Below, in pieces: positions 8,310-16,771 of a stretch of 64,000 nt of DNA (position 1 is its first letter; each line of letters starts with the position of its first letter). Both the position numbers and the translations under genes were made by a program. Location of the stretch: positions 1 to 64,000 of the forward strand of contig DWVP01000003.1 of NCBI GenBank assembly GCA_019120175.1, in the 5' to 3' direction. The notes below the pieces were generated by a model that saw only the letters and a program-made list of their open reading frames with translations, was not told the DNA's origin and did not search any database. The DNA comes from Candidatus Corynebacterium faecigallinarum (GTDB lineage Bacteria > Actinomycetota > Actinomycetes > Mycobacteriales > Mycobacteriaceae).

Positions 8310-8989
8310 TGCAGGACGACACCTTCGGCATCGCCCAGGTCGTGTTCCGGCACGACCCGACGTCCGCCCCGCAGTGGACCTACTACGGCGTCAACGCCCC
8401 CATGGCCGGCAGCGCCCAGAAGCTCTCCGAGGCGAAGTTCGCCGCCACCCGTGACCTGCAGTTCCTCTCCGGCACGGAAAAGCCGGCGATGCGCAGCTAC
8501 GCCGAATGGGCCGTGGAACAGGAGACCAACCCGGAAGGGATGACGAACGGAGCCGCCTCGGCCCCGGTGCTGTACGTGCGTTCCCTGCAGGACGAGGACA
8601 CCAACCAACGGTTGCACCGGCAGAACCTGGCCCAGGCCTACCTGGAGGGCATCCGGGCGACCCCGGACATCCTCACCGGCCTGCCGTCCCTGGTGCCGGG
8701 GGTGGAGGTCATCGTGCTGGTGACACTGTTCCCCGACGACCTGCTGGGCGATGCCCTGCTCAACCTCACCGAGCAGGACACCGTGATCTTCTGCCTGCCC
8801 GACGGCGATTCCCTGGGATTCCTGCCGGTCGACGGCTCGGAGGTCTGGCCGGCGGAGGGCGGCCCGGGGCTGCTGGAGCGTTTCGGTCTCGACGAGTTCG
8901 CCACGGTCCGCGACCTGATGAATGCCGACGCTGCTGCCGGAGATGACGGCGAGGACGACGAGGATAACGCCGGCGCCGACGACGACTAG
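8309..8989 (+). CDS. Hypothetical protein with acidic tail, coupled to methyltransferase
   Basis: 226 residues, cytoplasmic in appearance. I do not recognise a named domain. The body contains folded-looking sequence such as WTYYGVNAPMAGSAQKLSEA and a hydrophobic core segment VPGVEVIVLVTLFPDDLLGD. The last 25 residues are almost entirely Asp/Glu/Ala (AAAGDDGEDDEDNAGADDD). It overlaps the methyltransferase stop by one base, so it may be that enzyme's partner or substrate. Confidence 0.8.
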   Translation: MQDDTFGIAQVVFRHDPTSAPQWTYYGVNAPMAGSAQKLSEAKFAATRDLQFLSGTEKPAMRSYAEWAVEQETNPEGMTNGAASAPVLYVRSLQDEDTNQRLHRQNLAQAYLEGIRATPDILTGLPSLVPGVEVIVLVTLFPDDLLGDALLNLTEQDTVIFCLPDGDSLGFLPVDGSEVWPAEGGPGLLERFGLDEFATVRDLMNADAAAGDDGEDDEDNAGADDD

Positions 8990-9010
8990 TCCCGCCGTGT
9001 ACTACACACG

Positions 9011-9051
9011 TGACCCCGGTGGCCGCTCCGTGCGGAGGGCCACCGGGGTCA
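9011..9051. terminator. Bidirectional stem-loop terminator
   Basis: Perfect 14-bp arms TGACCCCGGTGGCC (9011-9024) and its complement (9038-9051), with a nested CTCCG/CGGAG stem in the loop. It separates the convergent genes ending at 8989 and 9074. There is no T-tract. Confidence 0.7.
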
Positions 9052-9073
9052 GATGGTTGGCGCGGGGCCCGGG

Positions 9074-11626
9074 TCAGTACGGCGGGGCGTAACCCGGATC
9101 CACGTAGCCCTGGTCGGGGCCGGGGTCGACGTAGCCCTGGCCAGTACCCGGATCAACATAGCCCGGATCAACCCACCCCGGGTCCGGGGCCGGGGCGGGA
9201 GCCGGAACAGGGGCCGGAGCCGGCTCGGGGATCGGCGCCACGTTCTGGTTCGGGTCCGGGAGGACCGCATCGTCCTCCGCGCCAGGCTTCGGCAGGACGA
9301 AGACGTCCTTCTGCATCGGAGCGTCCGGATCCTCCGGAGGCGTCTGCGCACTGCTCTCCCCCGCGTGACGCAGCTGCTCCTCCTGGGCCGCCGGATCGTA
9401 CATCTGGCGGGAGATCTCCGGCGCGAGCTGCGCTGCGAACAGGTTCGTGAAGTGCTGCGCATCGCGGTAGACCAGCACATTGCCGATCACAGCGGGACAG
9501 CGTCCGTCCTTGCACACCGCCGGGGTGACGTCCACGTGGGTGATGTCGAGCCCCTCATAGGCCGCCAACGCCGGGTTCACCGGTGCCAGCGACTCCGCCT
9601 CGTCGACGCCACAGTCGTCGTCGTCGGGGTCCTCGGCCACGCACAGTCGTGCATTGCCCTGGACACCGGGGGACGACAGGATCCACGGGGTGTCGCGGGC
9701 ACCGAAGGTGTGGATACCGGCGTCCGACAGGCGGCGCACCATCTCCACGTACTCCTGCGGCACCTGGTCCGGGCCGTCACCCTGGATCGTCGTCGGCCGG
9801 GTGACGGTCATGAACACGCCCTCGGACGGCGGGTTCTCGAAGATGAAGTCCTCGGCCTTCTGCTGCCACTCGCGGCACTCCGGGTAGTCCGAGCCATCCC
9901 ACTTCGGGATGTCCATGCCGATGACACAACCCAGCTTCAGGATCGGGACGATCTTGAAGTTCTGCTGCTGGGCGATGAGCTGCAGCGCCGGCAGGAAATG
10001 CTCGGAGTGCGAGCCGCCCACCAGGTACATGGTGCGATCAGACTCGACGTCACCGTAGACACACGGCTCGTCCTCCTCATTGAACCACTTGGTGGTGATC
10101 AGGTCGGTGTGGTCGAAGTGGGCCAGGCAGCCGTCCTTGAGGGTGTCGGCCATCATCGGGCCGTCATCCGCCGGGTCCGGCAGGACGGGCAGGCCGTCGG
10201 GAACCGGAGCGTCCTGCAGGAAAGCACTCGGGCCGGGATACTCGGCCGGGTCGACGTCGGTGACGCTGAGCTCCTGCACGCGGGCCTGGATGCGTGCCTC
10301 GGTGACCGGGGCGAAGGCGAAGACGCCGGCGGTGACAAGCGCCATGACCACGGCTGCGGCGACCTTGCCCTTCGAGCGCAGGCTGGTTCGCCAGTAGCCA
10401 CCGTCGACGATGACCCAGGAGCGGTGGGGCTTGGACTTCTGGCGCAGCGGCGCCTCGATGAACTTGTTGGTCAACCACGCCAGAACCAGGGAGGCGACGA
10501 TGACCGCGGTGCCGACCAGGATGCCCTGGCCGGTGCCGAGCGTGGCGGTGATGCCCTGCAGGCCACCGGCCTGGGAGGCGGTGGACGTGGAGAAGTAGAA
10601 CGTCGCCAGCGTCAGCAGCGGCCAGTGCCACAGGTACAGGCCGTAGGATGTCTTGCCGAGGAACTGGAACACCCGCGAGTCCAGCATCCGGGAGACGCCG
10701 ACGATGGGCAGGTACCCGGTGACACCGGTGCTGCCGCCCTCCGGGGCCTTGCGGTCGGCGACGGGGTTGCCGGCGAGGATCACCAGCATCGCACCGGCCA
10801 GCGGCACCAGCGTCCACGGGCCCGGGAACTGCGCGGCACCGTCGAGGAACATACCGGTGGCGATGATCAGCACCAGACCGACCAGGCCCGCCGGCCAGCG
10901 GATCCACGCCAGGGAGCGAGGGATGACCCAACCGATCAGCCACAGGCCGAACAGGCCACCCAGGCCGATCTCCCAGAAGCGGGACAGCGGCGAGTAGTAG
11001 TTCAGTGCCTGGTTCTCGGACCCCAGCCAGGTGGCGTAAGCGAAGCTGGCGACCGTGGCGGCCACCAGCAACCAGTGCAGCAGGGTACTTCCGACCCGCG
11101 GTTTATTCCGGAACAGCGCAGCGAGCAGCGCGATGACCACCAGCGAGCCGACGTAGATCTGCATCTGCACCGACATCGACCAGATGTGCTGGTACAGGCT
11201 CACATCCCGGTTGATCGCCGTGTACTCCTGGCCCTGGTTGGCCAGGTGGAAGTTCTGGAAGTACGCCAGTGAACTGCTGGCGTCCTTACCTGCGTTGACC
11301 CATCTGACCTCGGCGTACACGATGACGGCGAGGATCAGTGTCGCTGCGACGACGGTGATCAACGCCGGATACAGTCGCCGGAATATGCGCAGGAAGGACT
11401 GCACCAGGGTCAGGCCCTTGGGGTTCAGGGCGTTGCGGATCTGCGGGCCGAAGAAGAAGATACCGCCGACCAGCAGGAACACGTCCACACCGGAGGAGAC
11501 CCGGCCAATGAAGACGTGGAAGACCACGACCAGGGCGATCGCCAGGCCGCGGAGTCCGTCGATGTCCCTACGGTGGGGTCGCCGCGGTACCGCTCCGGAA
11601 GCGGGGTGTGGATTCGAAGAGTTCAT
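9074..11626 (-). CDS. Acyltransferase-3 with C-terminal SGNH domain, paralogue 1
   Basis: 850 residues, OafA-like architecture. Acyltransferase-3 enzymes carry acyl groups across the membrane onto envelope glycans or glycolipids. The first helix holds RDIDGLRGLAIALVVVFH with the conserved R-x10-H pair (about residues 26-37), then about ten membrane helices to roughly residue 440. The extracellular SGNH part has GGSHSEHFLPAL as the Ser block and VYRDAQHFT as the catalytic Asp-x-x-His block. The tail has Tyr-Val-Asp-Pro-Gly repeats after a Pro/Ala linker. A TATGCT box lies 10 nt before the ATG, so it can be transcribed on its own although it is last of four tandem paralogues. Acceptor unknown; an envelope sugar or trehalose mycolate is plausible. 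Confidence 0.88.
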   Translation of the reverse strand: MNSSNPHPASGAVPRRPHRRDIDGLRGLAIALVVVFHVFIGRVSSGVDVFLLVGGIFFFGPQIRNALNPKGLTLVQSFLRIFRRLYPALITVVAATLILAVIVYAEVRWVNAGKDASSSLAYFQNFHLANQGQEYTAINRDVSLYQHIWSMSVQMQIYVGSLVVIALLAALFRNKPRVGSTLLHWLLVAATVASFAYATWLGSENQALNYYSPLSRFWEIGLGGLFGLWLIGWVIPRSLAWIRWPAGLVGLVLIIATGMFLDGAAQFPGPWTLVPLAGAMLVILAGNPVADRKAPEGGSTGVTGYLPIVGVSRMLDSRVFQFLGKTSYGLYLWHWPLLTLATFYFSTSTASQAGGLQGITATLGTGQGILVGTAVIVASLVLAWLTNKFIEAPLRQKSKPHRSWVIVDGGYWRTSLRSKGKVAAAVVMALVTAGVFAFAPVTEARIQARVQELSVTDVDPAEYPGPSAFLQDAPVPDGLPVLPDPADDGPMMADTLKDGCLAHFDHTDLITTKWFNEEDEPCVYGDVESDRTMYLVGGSHSEHFLPALQLIAQQQNFKIVPILKLGCVIGMDIPKWDGSDYPECREWQQKAEDFIFENPPSEGVFMTVTRPTTIQGDGPDQVPQEYVEMVRRLSDAGIHTFGARDTPWILSSPGVQGNARLCVAEDPDDDDCGVDEAESLAPVNPALAAYEGLDITHVDVTPAVCKDGRCPAVIGNVLVYRDAQHFTNLFAAQLAPEISRQMYDPAAQEEQLRHAGESSAQTPPEDPDAPMQKDVFVLPKPGAEDDAVLPDPNQNVAPIPEPAPAPVPAPAPAPDPGWVDPGYVDPGTGQGYVDPGPDQGYVDPGYAPPY

Positions 11627-11775
11627 GGCGGGCTACAGCATACCGCCCATTACCCCCAGGGACGCACACGCGCAGCGACTCCGATGGGTCGACGGGGGAG
11701 CGCGCCGCTGGTGAACGTCGTTTCTCCGGCCCGTTCAGGACGCTGCGGCGGTTCAGGACGCTCCGGCCGTCACGC

Positions 11776-14373
11776 TCACCACGCCGGCTCGACGTACCCG
11801 GGGTCCACCCAGCCCGGGTCGACGTAGCCCGGGTCCACCCAGCCCGGGTCGATGTAGCCAGGATCGACCCAGCCCTGCTCCGGCGCAGGCTCCGGTGCAG
11901 GCGCGGGCACCGGGTCGGCCGTCTCCACCGGCGGCACGTAGTCGGGGTCCCACGGCTTCGGCATGCGCTGCACCACCGGCGGGGCGAGCTCGTCCGCACC
12001 GTCCTGCTGCGCGGCGGCCGCGGCGTCGGCCGCCTCCTGTGCGGCGACGTCCATGTCGGCGAGCGCCTGGGGGTCGTACATCTGACGCTCGATCTCCTCG
12101 GTCATCAGCTCCACCCACATCGGGGTGAAGTGGTTGCCGTCGCGGTAGACCAGCACATTGCCGACAACCGCCGGGCACACCCCGTCGCGGCAGTAGGCCG
12201 CCGTCGGGTCGAGGTGGGTCACGTCGAGCCCCTGGTAGGCGGTGAGTGCGGGGTTGTGTTCGGCGAGGGAGTCGTCCTGCACCATGCCGCAGTCGTCGGC
12301 GTCGCCACCGTCGGCGACGCACACCAGGGAGTTGCCGAGCTCGCCGTCGACGTTGCGCCACGGGTTGTCGCGGGCGGCGAAGGTGTGGATGCCGGCGTCG
12401 CTGAACCGGCGCACCACGTCCACGTACCCCTCGGGCACGTGGTCGGGTCCCTCACCGTTGCGGGTCGTCGGGCGGGTCGAGGACAGGAACACCCCGTCGG
12501 TCGGCGGGTTGTCGAAGATGTACTCCTCGACCTTCTCCTGCCAGGCGTAGCACTCGGGGTAGGGCTCGCCGTTGAAGCGGAGGATCTCCATGCCCAGCGG
12601 GCAGCCCATCTTCAGCATCGGGACGATCCGGATGCCGCGCTCGGTGCCGATGGCGTCGAGGGCGGGCAGGAAGTGCTCGGAGTGCGAGCCGCCGACGAGG
12701 TACATGGTGCGTTCGGCGTTCGTGTCGCCGTAGACGCAGGGGGTGTCGGAGGCGTTGCGCTCGTGGGTGAGGACCAGGTCGCTGTCGGTGACGCGGCTGA
12801 TGCAGCCGTCGAGGGTGGACTGCGGGAACATGATGTCGTCGTCCCACACCGCCGGGGGCAGCACGGGCGCGCTGCCGGACGCCGGGACGTCCTGCAGGTA
12901 GGCGGCGGGCCCGGGGTGGGTCTCCTCGGTGATCTCGTTGTCCATCGCCGCCTCAGCCTCGCGCGCGTTGTGGCTCTCGGCCAGCGGTGCGAGGGCGAGG
13001 ACGCCGCCGGTGGCGGCCGCCATGACCAGCACGGTGATCACCGGGACGGGACGCAGCGGCTTACGGGGTGCGGCGTTGTCTCCGGACGCTGAGGCGTCTG
13101 TATCGGCTGCGGCGGCTGCGCGCCGGCGGCGGCCAGGGAAGCCCAGGAACCCCCACGACCGGGCGGGCTTGGACTTCTGCCGGGTCGGCACCTCCACCAG
13201 GCGGTAGGTCAGCCACGCCAGCACCAGGGAGCCGAGGATCACGGCGGAGCCGACGAGGATGCCCTGCCCGGTGCCGAGGGTGGCGGTGATGCCCTGCAGA
13301 CCGCCGGACGGGGAGGTGTCGCCGGTGGACTCCGAGCGGGTGGCGAAGTGGTAGGTCGCCAGGGTCAGCAGCGGCCAGTGCCACAGGTACAGGCTGTAGG
13401 AGATCCGGCCGAGGAACTGGAACACCCGCGAATCCAGCATCCGGGCCACGCCGATGGACCCCCCGTCGCCACCCCGCTCTGCGACGGGGTTACCGGCGAG
13501 GATCACCAGCATCGCGCCGACCAACGGCACCAGCGTCCACGGTCCCGGGAACTGGGCGGCACCATCCAGGAACATGCCGGTGCCCACGATCAGCACCAGG
13601 CCGAGCACACCGGCCGGCCAACGGACCCACGCCAACGACCGGGGGATCATCCAGCCGATCAGCCAGATGCCGAACAGGCCACCCAGGCCGATCTCCCAGA
13701 AGCGCGACAGCGGCGAGTAGTAGTTCAGCGCCTGGTTCTCGGTGCCCAGCCAGGTGGCGTAGGCGAAGCTGGCGACGGTGGCGACGACCAGCAGGAAACG
13801 CATCACCCCGGTGCCGACCCGGGCACGCTTACGGAACAGCACCGCCAGCAGGGCGATGACGATCAGCGAGCCGACGTAGATCTGCATCTGCACCGACATC
13901 GACCAGATGTGCTGGAAGAGACTGACGTCCCGGCCGATCGCCTCGTACTCCATCCCCTGGTTGGCCAGGTGGAGGTTCTCGACGTACAGCAGGGCGGCCG
14001 AAGCGTCCTGCCCGGACTGCACCCACCGGGACGCCGGCAGGAACAGCAGGGCGGCTACCGCGCTCACCGCGACAACGGTGATCAGCGCAGGGTACAGGCG
14101 TCGGAGGATCCGCCAGACCGACTGCGGCAGTGTGAGTCCCTTGGGGTTCAGCGCGTTGCGGACCTGCGGGGCGAAGAAGAAGACACCACCGACCAGCAGG
14201 AAGACGTCGACACCGGAGGACACCCGGCCGACGAAGACGTGGAAGACCACGACCAGGGCGATCGCCAGGCCGCGGAGTCCGTCGATGTCGGTGCGGTGGG
14301 TCAGCCGCGGTCGCGGCCGCGGGTCCACCGTCACCGGACGCGCCGGTGAAAACTGATGGTCAGGGGGTGTCAT
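11776..14373 (-). CDS. Acyltransferase-3 with C-terminal SGNH domain, paralogue 2
   Basis: 865 residues, the longest copy. TDIDGLRGLAIALVVVFH carries the R-x10-H pair; the internal membrane motif reads HIWSMSVQMQIYVGSL. The SGNH part has GGSHSEHFLPAL and VYRDGNHFT. The C-terminus is six tandem pentapeptides of the form (G)W/Y-V/I-D-P-G ending in YVEPAW, encoded by three nearly identical 30-bp units. A TAAGAT box lies 9 nt before the ATG at 14373, in the 68-nt gap after paralogue 3, so it may have its own promoter. Role inferred: extracytoplasmic O-acylation of an envelope glycan or glycolipid. Confidence 0.88.
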   Translation of the reverse strand: MTPPDHQFSPARPVTVDPRPRPRLTHRTDIDGLRGLAIALVVVFHVFVGRVSSGVDVFLLVGGVFFFAPQVRNALNPKGLTLPQSVWRILRRLYPALITVVAVSAVAALLFLPASRWVQSGQDASAALLYVENLHLANQGMEYEAIGRDVSLFQHIWSMSVQMQIYVGSLIVIALLAVLFRKRARVGTGVMRFLLVVATVASFAYATWLGTENQALNYYSPLSRFWEIGLGGLFGIWLIGWMIPRSLAWVRWPAGVLGLVLIVGTGMFLDGAAQFPGPWTLVPLVGAMLVILAGNPVAERGGDGGSIGVARMLDSRVFQFLGRISYSLYLWHWPLLTLATYHFATRSESTGDTSPSGGLQGITATLGTGQGILVGSAVILGSLVLAWLTYRLVEVPTRQKSKPARSWGFLGFPGRRRRAAAAADTDASASGDNAAPRKPLRPVPVITVLVMAAATGGVLALAPLAESHNAREAEAAMDNEITEETHPGPAAYLQDVPASGSAPVLPPAVWDDDIMFPQSTLDGCISRVTDSDLVLTHERNASDTPCVYGDTNAERTMYLVGGSHSEHFLPALDAIGTERGIRIVPMLKMGCPLGMEILRFNGEPYPECYAWQEKVEEYIFDNPPTDGVFLSSTRPTTRNGEGPDHVPEGYVDVVRRFSDAGIHTFAARDNPWRNVDGELGNSLVCVADGGDADDCGMVQDDSLAEHNPALTAYQGLDVTHLDPTAAYCRDGVCPAVVGNVLVYRDGNHFTPMWVELMTEEIERQMYDPQALADMDVAAQEAADAAAAAQQDGADELAPPVVQRMPKPWDPDYVPPVETADPVPAPAPEPAPEQGWVDPGYIDPGWVDPGYVDPGWVDPGYVEPAW
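11791..11880 (-). repeat. Three 30-bp tandem units encoding Val-Asp-Pro-Gly pentapeptides
   Basis: Units 11791-11820, 11821-11850 and 11851-11880. The first two differ at one base; the third is diverged at several. Each unit encodes two pentapeptides (Gly-Trp-Val-Asp-Pro and Gly-Tyr-Val/Ile-Asp-Pro) in the tail of paralogue 2. Confidence 0.9.
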
Positions 14374-14441
14374 AGCCTGCTTATCTTAACCGGAGGTCTG
14401 TCCGATTCACGGGATGCGGACACCGCGCCGTGAGCAAGGCC

Positions 14442-16760
14442 TCACCCGTTACTGGCCCGGTCGTCGGTGTCCCCGTACATCTGACGCTCGATCTCCGGGG
14501 CGAGCAGTTCCGCGAAGCGGTTGGTGATGTGCTGGGTGTCGCGGTAGACCAGCACATTGCCGACCACGCCGGGGCAGCGTCCGTCGCGGCACACCGCGTC
14601 GGTGAGGTCGATGTGGGTGACGTCCATCCCCACCAACGCCTCCAGCGACGGGTCCTCCGGCAGCAGGTGGTCCTCCTGGGCGACACCGCAGTCGCCCTCG
14701 TGCTGTTCCGCGACGCACTTGCGGGCGTCGAGCTGGCGTCCGGGGCTCCTCATCATCCACGGGGTGTCGCGGACGGCGTAGGTGTGGATGCCGGCGTCGG
14801 TGAGCTTCTGCACCATCGCGGCGTACTCCTCCGGGATCTGCTCCGGGCCGTCGCCCAGCATCGAGGTCGGCCGGGTGACGGTCATGAACACCCCGTCGGT
14901 CGGCGGGTTGTCCAGCACGTACTGCTGGGCCTTGAGCTCCCACTCGGCGCACTCCGGGTAGTCGCTGCCATCCACGCGCGGCAGGGCCATTCCCAGCACG
15001 CAGCCCATCTTCACGATCGGCACGATCTTGATGCCGCGGTCCCTGCCGATGATGTCCAGGGCGGGCAGGAAGTGCTCGGAGTGCGAACCGCCGGCGAGGT
15101 ACATCACCCGGTCGGAGTCGACGTCGCCGTAGGCGCACTCCTCGTCGGACTCGTTGTGGTCGTGGGTGAGGACCACCTCGGTGTCGGGGAAGTCGGCGTA
15201 ACAGCCGTCGGGCTGGTTCAGCGGCATCAGCGGGCGGATCTCCGCGGTGTCCGGGACCACCGGCTCCCCCTCGGGGACCGGAGCGTCCTGCAGGAACGCC
15301 GCGGGCCCCGGGTAGATGTCCGTGTCGGCGGCGCGGGCCTCCAGCTTCGCGGCGCGGTGCGCGAGGACGCGCTCGCCCGTCGGGGCGAAGGCGATGACGC
15401 CGACGGTGGCGGCGACCATGCCGACGGCGACGACGGTCTTCCCCCGGTGGCCGGAGGCGCTGCGCAGGTAGCCCAGGTCCGTGAGCACCCAGGAGCGGGT
15501 CGGACGCGAGGTCTGCTGCAGCGGCACCTCGATGAAGCGGTGCGTGGCCGCGGCCAGGACGAGGGAGACCACGATGACGCCGGTGCCGACCAGGGTGCCG
15601 GTGGTGGAACCGAGGGTGGCGGTGATGCCCTGCAGCCAGGGGGCGTCAACGGCGGGTGCGGTGCCGTCGGCGGCGGTGGCTGCGGCGGCCTCTGCTGCAG
15701 CGGCGGCCTCGGCGGCTGCTTCTCCCCCGGCGCGCTCGGACCACAGGTAGGTCGCCAGGGTCAGCACCGGCCAGTGCCACAGGTAGAGGGCGTAGGCGTA
15801 GCGTCCGAGCAGCTGGAAGACGCGGGTCTCCAGCAGGCGGGCGACGCCGACGCGTCCGGAGGTGCCGGACGCTGCGGTGGCGGCGCTGCCGGTCTCGCTG
15901 CCGGCGAGCACGACGAGCACCGCACCAGCCAGCGGCACCAGTGTCCACGGGCCAGGGAACTGGGCGGCGCCGTCCAGCACCATCCCGGTGCCGATGATCA
16001 GCACCAGGCCGACCAGCCCGGCGGGCCAGCGCAGGTGGGTGAACCAGCCCGGCAGGCGGCGCCCCAGCACCCACAGGCCGAACAGGCCACCCAGGCCGAT
16101 CTCCCAGAAGCGCGACAGCGGCGAGTAGTAGTTCACCGCCTGGTCGTGGGTGGTCATCCAGGTCGCGTACCCGAGGCTGACGACAGTGGCCACCACCAGC
16201 AGGCCGACCACGGTCCGCCTGGCCGCGGTCGCCGTCCGGGAGAACACCCGGGTCACGACCGCGCAGAGCACCGTGATCACCACCAGTGAGCCGAGGTAGA
16301 TCTGCAGCTGCACCGACATCGACCAGATGTGCTGGAACAGGCTGACGTCCTGGCTGATCGCCGCGTAGTCCTGCCCCTGGTGGATCAGGTTGAGGTTCTG
16401 GACGTACAGCAGCGAGGCCGCCGCGTCCTGCCCGGTCCCGATCCAACGCACCGGTGCGTAGACCAGCAACGCGGCCGCCAGGGACACCGCCACCACGGTG
16501 ACCAGTGCCGGGTACAGCCGTCGGATGATCCGCAGCACCGCCTGGACGAGCGTCAGCCCGGTGGGTTCCAGGGCGTTGCGCATCTGCGGGGCGAAGAAGA
16601 AGATACCGCCGAGCAGCAGGAACACGTCCACACCGGAGGACACCCGTCCGATGAAGACGTGGAAGACCACGACCAGGGCGATCGCCAGACCGCGGAGACC
16701 GTCGATGTCGGCGCGTCGGAGACTGGCCCCCGCCCGGGGGCTACGTTCGTGGTTCAGCAT
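14442..16760 (-). CDS. Acyltransferase-3 with C-terminal SGNH domain, paralogue 3
   Basis: 772 residues and no repeat tail, ending soon after the SGNH domain (YGDTDDRASNG). ADIDGLRGLAIALVVVFH holds the R-x10-H pair; the internal motif is HIWSMSVQLQIYLGSL. A loop between helices (about residues 335-365) is an Ala/Glu-rich insertion. SGNH blocks are GGSHSEHFLPALDIIG and VYRDTQHIT. The ATG is 11 nt after the stop of paralogue 4, with GGGGAG overlapping that stop as a distant ribosome site, so these two are surely co-transcribed. Acceptor substrate unknown. Confidence 0.88.
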   Translation of the reverse strand: MLNHERSPRAGASLRRADIDGLRGLAIALVVVFHVFIGRVSSGVDVFLLLGGIFFFAPQMRNALEPTGLTLVQAVLRIIRRLYPALVTVVAVSLAAALLVYAPVRWIGTGQDAAASLLYVQNLNLIHQGQDYAAISQDVSLFQHIWSMSVQLQIYLGSLVVITVLCAVVTRVFSRTATAARRTVVGLLVVATVVSLGYATWMTTHDQAVNYYSPLSRFWEIGLGGLFGLWVLGRRLPGWFTHLRWPAGLVGLVLIIGTGMVLDGAAQFPGPWTLVPLAGAVLVVLAGSETGSAATAASGTSGRVGVARLLETRVFQLLGRYAYALYLWHWPVLTLATYLWSERAGGEAAAEAAAAAEAAAATAADGTAPAVDAPWLQGITATLGSTTGTLVGTGVIVVSLVLAAATHRFIEVPLQQTSRPTRSWVLTDLGYLRSASGHRGKTVVAVGMVAATVGVIAFAPTGERVLAHRAAKLEARAADTDIYPGPAAFLQDAPVPEGEPVVPDTAEIRPLMPLNQPDGCYADFPDTEVVLTHDHNESDEECAYGDVDSDRVMYLAGGSHSEHFLPALDIIGRDRGIKIVPIVKMGCVLGMALPRVDGSDYPECAEWELKAQQYVLDNPPTDGVFMTVTRPTSMLGDGPEQIPEEYAAMVQKLTDAGIHTYAVRDTPWMMRSPGRQLDARKCVAEQHEGDCGVAQEDHLLPEDPSLEALVGMDVTHIDLTDAVCRDGRCPGVVGNVLVYRDTQHITNRFAELLAPEIERQMYGDTDDRASNG

Positions 16761-16771
16761 GGGTGGTGGTG

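Noticed and set aside
9053..11272. Long plus-strand open frames antisense to the acyltransferase genes
   Set aside because: They mirror the codon structure of the real minus-strand genes and have His/Gln/Arg/Gly-rich composition with no motif.
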